Below are positions 14,266 to 16,036 of a stretch of 16,036 nucleotides of DNA, in pieces (within the stretch, counting starts at the first letter, position 1; each line of letters begins with the position of its first letter). Source of the stretch: Synergistales bacterium. Lineage in GTDB: Bacteria > Synergistota > Synergistia > Synergistales > Synergistaceae. The stretch lies in the NCBI GenBank assembly GCA_026002695.1, contig BOCB01000038.1, positions 1-16,036 on the forward strand. The letters run 5' to 3'. The notes under the pieces are model-generated. The model saw only the letters and a list, made by a program, of their open reading frames with translations, did no database searches and was not told the DNA's origin. The position numbers were made by a program, and so were the translations under genes.

Positions 14266-14324
14266 GCGGGGTTACACTTCTCGCTGAGGCCAGCCTGCCT
14301 CAGTAAGAAGTCCCATTCGTGGCC
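14179..14324 (-). ncRNA. Predicted antisense RNA (candidate antitoxin), unit 4
   Basis: Start near 14324 from the promoter at 14331-14360. The terminator hairpin is at 14187-14221 with a U tract to about 14179. Confidence 0.76.
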
Positions 14325-14330
14325 GCGCAT

Positions 14331-14360
14331 ATTATACAATATATTACATAAGCTCGGCAA
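14331..14360 (-). promoter_or_regulatory. Antisense promoter, unit 4
   Basis: On the minus strand, TTGCCG (14360-14355), 18-bp spacer, TATAAT (14336-14331). Confidence 0.85.
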
Positions 14361-14368
14361 GCGCGCCG

Positions 14369-14515
14369 TCAAATTTTCCCAAATAAAATAATTCCCGCAA
14401 ATTTTTCCTTTTCCTCTCCGCCCTTGCTTGCCGCCGGCGCCGCCGTGCCGCTGCTGTATGTAGAGTAAGCGCCTGTGCCAAGAACCCCAAAAGTATCCGT
14501 ATTTGCGTCGGCCAT
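14369..14515 (-). pseudogene. 5' fragment of an unrecognised gene, cut by repeat unit 4
   Basis: A minus-strand ATG at 14515 has a good ribosome site (GGGAGGCGAGG just upstream). It begins MADANTDTFGVLGTGAYS and continues with a Ser/Thr/Ala/Pro-rich stretch for about 30 residues. At about 14424 the sequence becomes the tail of repeat unit 4, and the frame closes at 14369 after 48 residues. The first part reads like a genuine protein start, with different composition from the repeats. I interpret it as a gene whose body was replaced or displaced by the array. Its family is not recognised. Confidence 0.45.
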
Positions 14516-14602
14516 TTGCCTCGCCTCCCTGCGTAATTAATTAAGCCCTGTTCAATACCGTATCATATCAAAGTTTCCTTATGCTTTAATATCGGACGAG
14601 CC
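14425..14602. other. Unique spacer between the forward and inverted halves of the array
   Basis: These 178 bp are absent from the repeat units. They hold the broken gene start on the minus strand and its AT-rich leader, with a TATGAT that lacks a good -35. The flanking units point toward each other at this spacer. Confidence 0.7.
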
Positions 14603-14685
14603 GCGCGATGTATTGAGGGCGGAGAGTAAAAATTCGCGGGAATTATTTTATTGGGGAAAATTTGGGGAAAAATTTGACGGCGCAC

Positions 14686-14715
14686 TTGCCGAGCTGATGT
14701 AATATATTGTATAAT
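14686..14715 (+). promoter_or_regulatory. Antisense promoter, unit 5
   Basis: TTGCCG (14686-14691), 18-bp spacer, TATAAT (14710-14715). Confidence 0.85.
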
Positions 14716-14721
14716 ATGCGC

Positions 14722-14867
14722 GGTCACGAATGGGACTTCTTACTGAGGCGGACAGGCCTCAGCGAGAAGTGTAACCCCGCCTAAGCCAAAAGCCATGTGA
14801 GGGCTCTCAGCATTTTCAGAATGGCCTTCCGGATGCGTTTATAAACGCGTTTCGGAAGGTTTTTCTT
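14722..14867 (+). ncRNA. Predicted antisense RNA (candidate antitoxin), unit 5
   Basis: Start near 14722. It has the 5' stem-loop, then the terminator hairpin CCTTCCG/CGGAAGG at 14825-14859, then TTTTTCTTCTT from 14860. It is antisense to the peptide ORF on the minus strand. Confidence 0.76.
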
Positions 14868-14888
14868 CTTGCTGCGCTTCCTGCCCAT
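14781..14888 (-). CDS. Small cationic amphipathic peptide, candidate type I toxin, copy 5
   Basis: Same 35-codon layout, with Ser6, Leu24, Thr31 and Trp32. The start ATG at 14888 has AGGAGG eight bases upstream on the minus strand. Confidence 0.75.
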   Translation of the reverse strand: MGRKRSKKKNLPKRVYKRIRKAILKMLRALTWLLA

Positions 14889-14980
14889 CGGCATCACCTC
14901 CTCCCATGCGTAAATATTCTGCACAAGCGTTGACGAGGCTCCTCCTCGCGCCCCTGAAACATCGGGACCGCGCGGGGAAT

Positions 14981-15009
14981 ATTATATCGCGTCAAGTATG
15001 AATCGACAA
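14981..15009 (-). promoter_or_regulatory. Sense promoter, unit 5
   Basis: On the minus strand, TTGTCG (15009-15004), 17-bp spacer, TATAAT (14986-14981). In this unit the 3' arm of the following GC hairpin reads GCGCGAGG instead of GCGCGGGG, so one pair is lost. Confidence 0.84.
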
Positions 15010-15120
15010 GTATGAACGCCGTTTCAGCGATAATTTCGGAACACGGGCGGCGCGAGATATTGAGAGCGGAGAGGAAAAATTTGCGGGAATTATTTTATCG
15101 GGGAAAATTTGACAGTGTAC

Positions 15121-15150
15121 TTGCCGAGCTTATGTAATGTATTGTATAAT
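15121..15150 (+). promoter_or_regulatory. Antisense promoter, unit 6
   Basis: TTGCCG (15121-15126), 18-bp spacer, TATAAT (15145-15150). Confidence 0.85.
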
Positions 15151-15156
15151 ATGCGC

Positions 15157-15302
15157 GGCCACGAATGGGACTTCTTACTGAGGCGGACTGGCCTCAGCGA
15201 GAAGTGTAACCCCGCCTAAGCCAAAAGCCACTTCAGGGCTCTCAGCATTTTCAGAATAGCCTTCCGGATGCGTTTATAAACGCGTTTCGGAAGGTTTTTC
15301 TT
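15157..15302 (+). ncRNA. Predicted antisense RNA (candidate antitoxin), unit 6
   Basis: Start near 15157. The terminator hairpin is at 15260-15294 with the U tract from 15295. Confidence 0.76.
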
Positions 15303-15323
15303 CTTGCTGCGCTTCCTGCCCAT
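15216..15323 (-). CDS. Small cationic amphipathic peptide, candidate type I toxin, copy 6
   Basis: Same 35-codon layout, with Ser6, Leu24, Lys31 and Trp32 (ends RALKWLLA). This is the only copy with Lys31. The leader is slightly shorter upstream of the ribosome site (ATATCCACACAAG in place of the longer ATATTCTGCACAAG). Confidence 0.75.
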   Translation of the reverse strand: MGRKRSKKKNLPKRVYKRIRKAILKMLRALKWLLA

Positions 15324-15414
15324 CGGCATCACCTCCTCCCATGCGTAAATATCCACACAAGTGTTGACGAGGCTCCTCCCCGCGCCCCTGAAACATCGGG
15401 ACCGCGCGGGGAAT

Positions 15415-15443
15415 ATTATATCGCGTCAAGTCTGAATCGACAA
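15415..15443 (-). promoter_or_regulatory. Sense promoter, unit 6
   Basis: On the minus strand, TTGTCG (15443-15438), 17-bp spacer, TATAAT (15420-15415). Confidence 0.84.
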
Positions 15444-15554
15444 GTATGAACGCCGTTTCAGCGATAATTTCGGAACACGGGCGGCGCGAGGTATTGAGGG
15501 CGGAGAGGAAAAATTTGCGGGAATTATTTTATCGGGGAAAATTTTACGATGTGC

Positions 15555-15584
15555 TTGCCGAGCTGATGTAATATATTGTATAAT
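15555..15584 (+). promoter_or_regulatory. Antisense promoter, unit 7
   Basis: TTGCCG (15555-15560), 18-bp spacer, TATAAT (15579-15584). Confidence 0.85.
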
Positions 15585-15590
15585 ATGCGC

Positions 15591-15736
15591 GGTCACGAAT
15601 GGGACTTCTTACTGAGGCGGACAGGCCTCAGCGAGAATTGTAACCCCGCCTAAGCCAAAAGCCATGTGAGGGCTCTCAGCATTTTCTGAATAGCCTTCCG
15701 GATGCGTTTATAAACGCGTTTCGGAAGGTTTTTCTT
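15591..15736 (+). ncRNA. Predicted antisense RNA (candidate antitoxin), unit 7
   Basis: Start near 15591. The terminator hairpin is at 15694-15728 with the U tract from 15729. The 5' stem-loop has one changed base (GAGAATTG where others have GAGAAGTG), which breaks a pair in the outer stem. Confidence 0.75.
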
Positions 15737-15757
15737 CTTGCTGCGCTTCCTGCCCAT
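15650..15757 (-). CDS. Small cationic amphipathic peptide, candidate type I toxin, copy 7
   Basis: Same 35-codon layout, with Ser6, Gln24, Thr31 and Trp32. The start ATG at 15757 has AGGAGG eight bases upstream on the minus strand. Confidence 0.75.
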   Translation of the reverse strand: MGRKRSKKKNLPKRVYKRIRKAIQKMLRALTWLLA

Positions 15758-15849
15758 CGGCATCACCTCCTCTCATGCGTAAATATTCTGCACAAGCGTT
15801 GACGAGGCTCCTCCCCGCGCCCCTGAAACATCGGGACCGCGCGGGGAAT

Positions 15850-15878
15850 ATTATATCGCGTCAAATCTGAATCGACAA
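15850..15878 (-). promoter_or_regulatory. Sense promoter, unit 7
   Basis: On the minus strand, TTGTCG (15878-15873), 17-bp spacer, TATAAT (15855-15850). Confidence 0.84.
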
Positions 15879-15989
15879 GTATGAACGCAGTTTCAGCGAT
15901 AATTTCGGAACACGGGCGGCGCGAGATATTGAGAGCGGAGAGGAAAAATTTGCGAGAATTATTTTATTTGGGGAAATTTGACGGCGCAC

Positions 15990-16019
15990 TTGCCGAGCTT
16001 ATGTAATGTATTGTATAAT
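15990..16019 (+). promoter_or_regulatory. Antisense promoter of a truncated unit 8
   Basis: TTGCCG (15990-15995), 18-bp spacer, TATAAT (16014-16019). The transcript would begin near 16026 and runs off the window; the matching peptide gene lies beyond the right edge. Confidence 0.82.
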
Positions 16020-16036
16020 ATGCGCGGCCACGAATG

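Larger units (their letters stand above)
12673..14424 (+). repeat. Four direct tandem copies of a 435-444 bp promoter/small-ORF/antisense unit
   Basis: Units begin with TCGCGCCGCCCGTGTTCC at 12673, 13112, 13556 and 13991, giving periods of 439, 444 and 435 bp. Each has, in order: a conserved 45-base upstream block, sense promoter, GC hairpin, Shine-Dalgarno, 35-codon ORF, 3' stem-loop, opposing antisense promoter, and an AT-rich tail ending CTCTCCGCCCT. Copies differ by scattered substitutions and small indels, mostly in the AT-rich tail. Confidence 0.97.
14603..16036 (-). repeat. Inverted half of the array: three complete units and part of a fourth
   Basis: The same units as at 12673-14424 are in opposite orientation. 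Start codons are at 14888, 15323 and 15757 (periods 435 and 434 bp). A further unit begins near 15925 and is cut by the window edge after its antisense promoter. Confidence 0.97.

Noticed and set aside
12673..16036. CRISPR array
   Set aside because: The repeats are about 440 bp, contain coding and promoter elements, and are adjacent copies without unique spacers.

Overview
The window most likely comes from a member of the phylum Synergistota. The main clue is the secreted protein at 8110-9369, which ends in a Gly/Ser linker, a GGGC-D-A-G motif, one hydrophobic helix and a basic tail, the layout of the Synergist-CTERM sorting signal. The DNA is GC-rich with strong AGGAGG-type ribosome sites, and most genes are ordinary bacterial housekeeping genes. 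Genus cannot be decided from the sequence.

Left to right: the 5' end of a minus-strand membrane protein gene (1-117); a tight glycine-cleavage operon gcvT-gcvH-gcvPA-gcvPB (365-4714), with ATGA stop/start overlaps between the last three genes; pnp (4809-7118) overlapping dut (7105-7551) by 14 bases; a promoter, cobalamin riboswitch and intrinsic terminator (7698-7992) in front of a signal-peptide, Synergist-CTERM, probably beta-propeller protein (8110-9369); an AAA/ABC-type ATPase of the COG4637 kind with its own promoter, which has a palindrome in its spacer (9578-10636); and, on the minus strand, a RIP-family membrane metalloprotease (11334-12383) followed by a class II aldolase (10607-11290). 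The aldolase 3' end overlaps the ATPase 3' end by 30 bases.

From 12673 to the right edge the window is an array of near-identical units of about 435-444 bp: four in plus orientation, a 178-bp unique spacer, then three complete units and part of a fourth in minus orientation. Each complete unit carries a consensus promoter (TTGNNN, 17 bp, TATAAT), a GC-rich hairpin at the predicted mRNA 5' end, a perfect Shine-Dalgarno sequence and a 35-codon ORF for a very basic amphipathic peptide (+15, no acidic residue in copy 1). A second consensus promoter (TTGCCG, 18 bp, TATAAT) lies downstream on the opposite strand. It drives a predicted antisense RNA of about 146 nt that begins with a stem-loop, runs through the stop codon and most of the ORF, and ends at a textbook intrinsic terminator embedded inside the ORF. 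This is the architecture of a type I toxin-antitoxin system (small toxic peptide plus cis-antisense RNA), here with a soluble-looking cationic peptide rather than the usual hydrophobic one. I do not recognise the family. The architecture is read directly from the sequence; the toxin-antitoxin function is inference.

The array is bordered on the left by what looks like the end of an IS3-type element, and its central spacer holds the first 30 or so codons of a broken gene, so the array seems to have grown by duplication and insertion in an accessory region.
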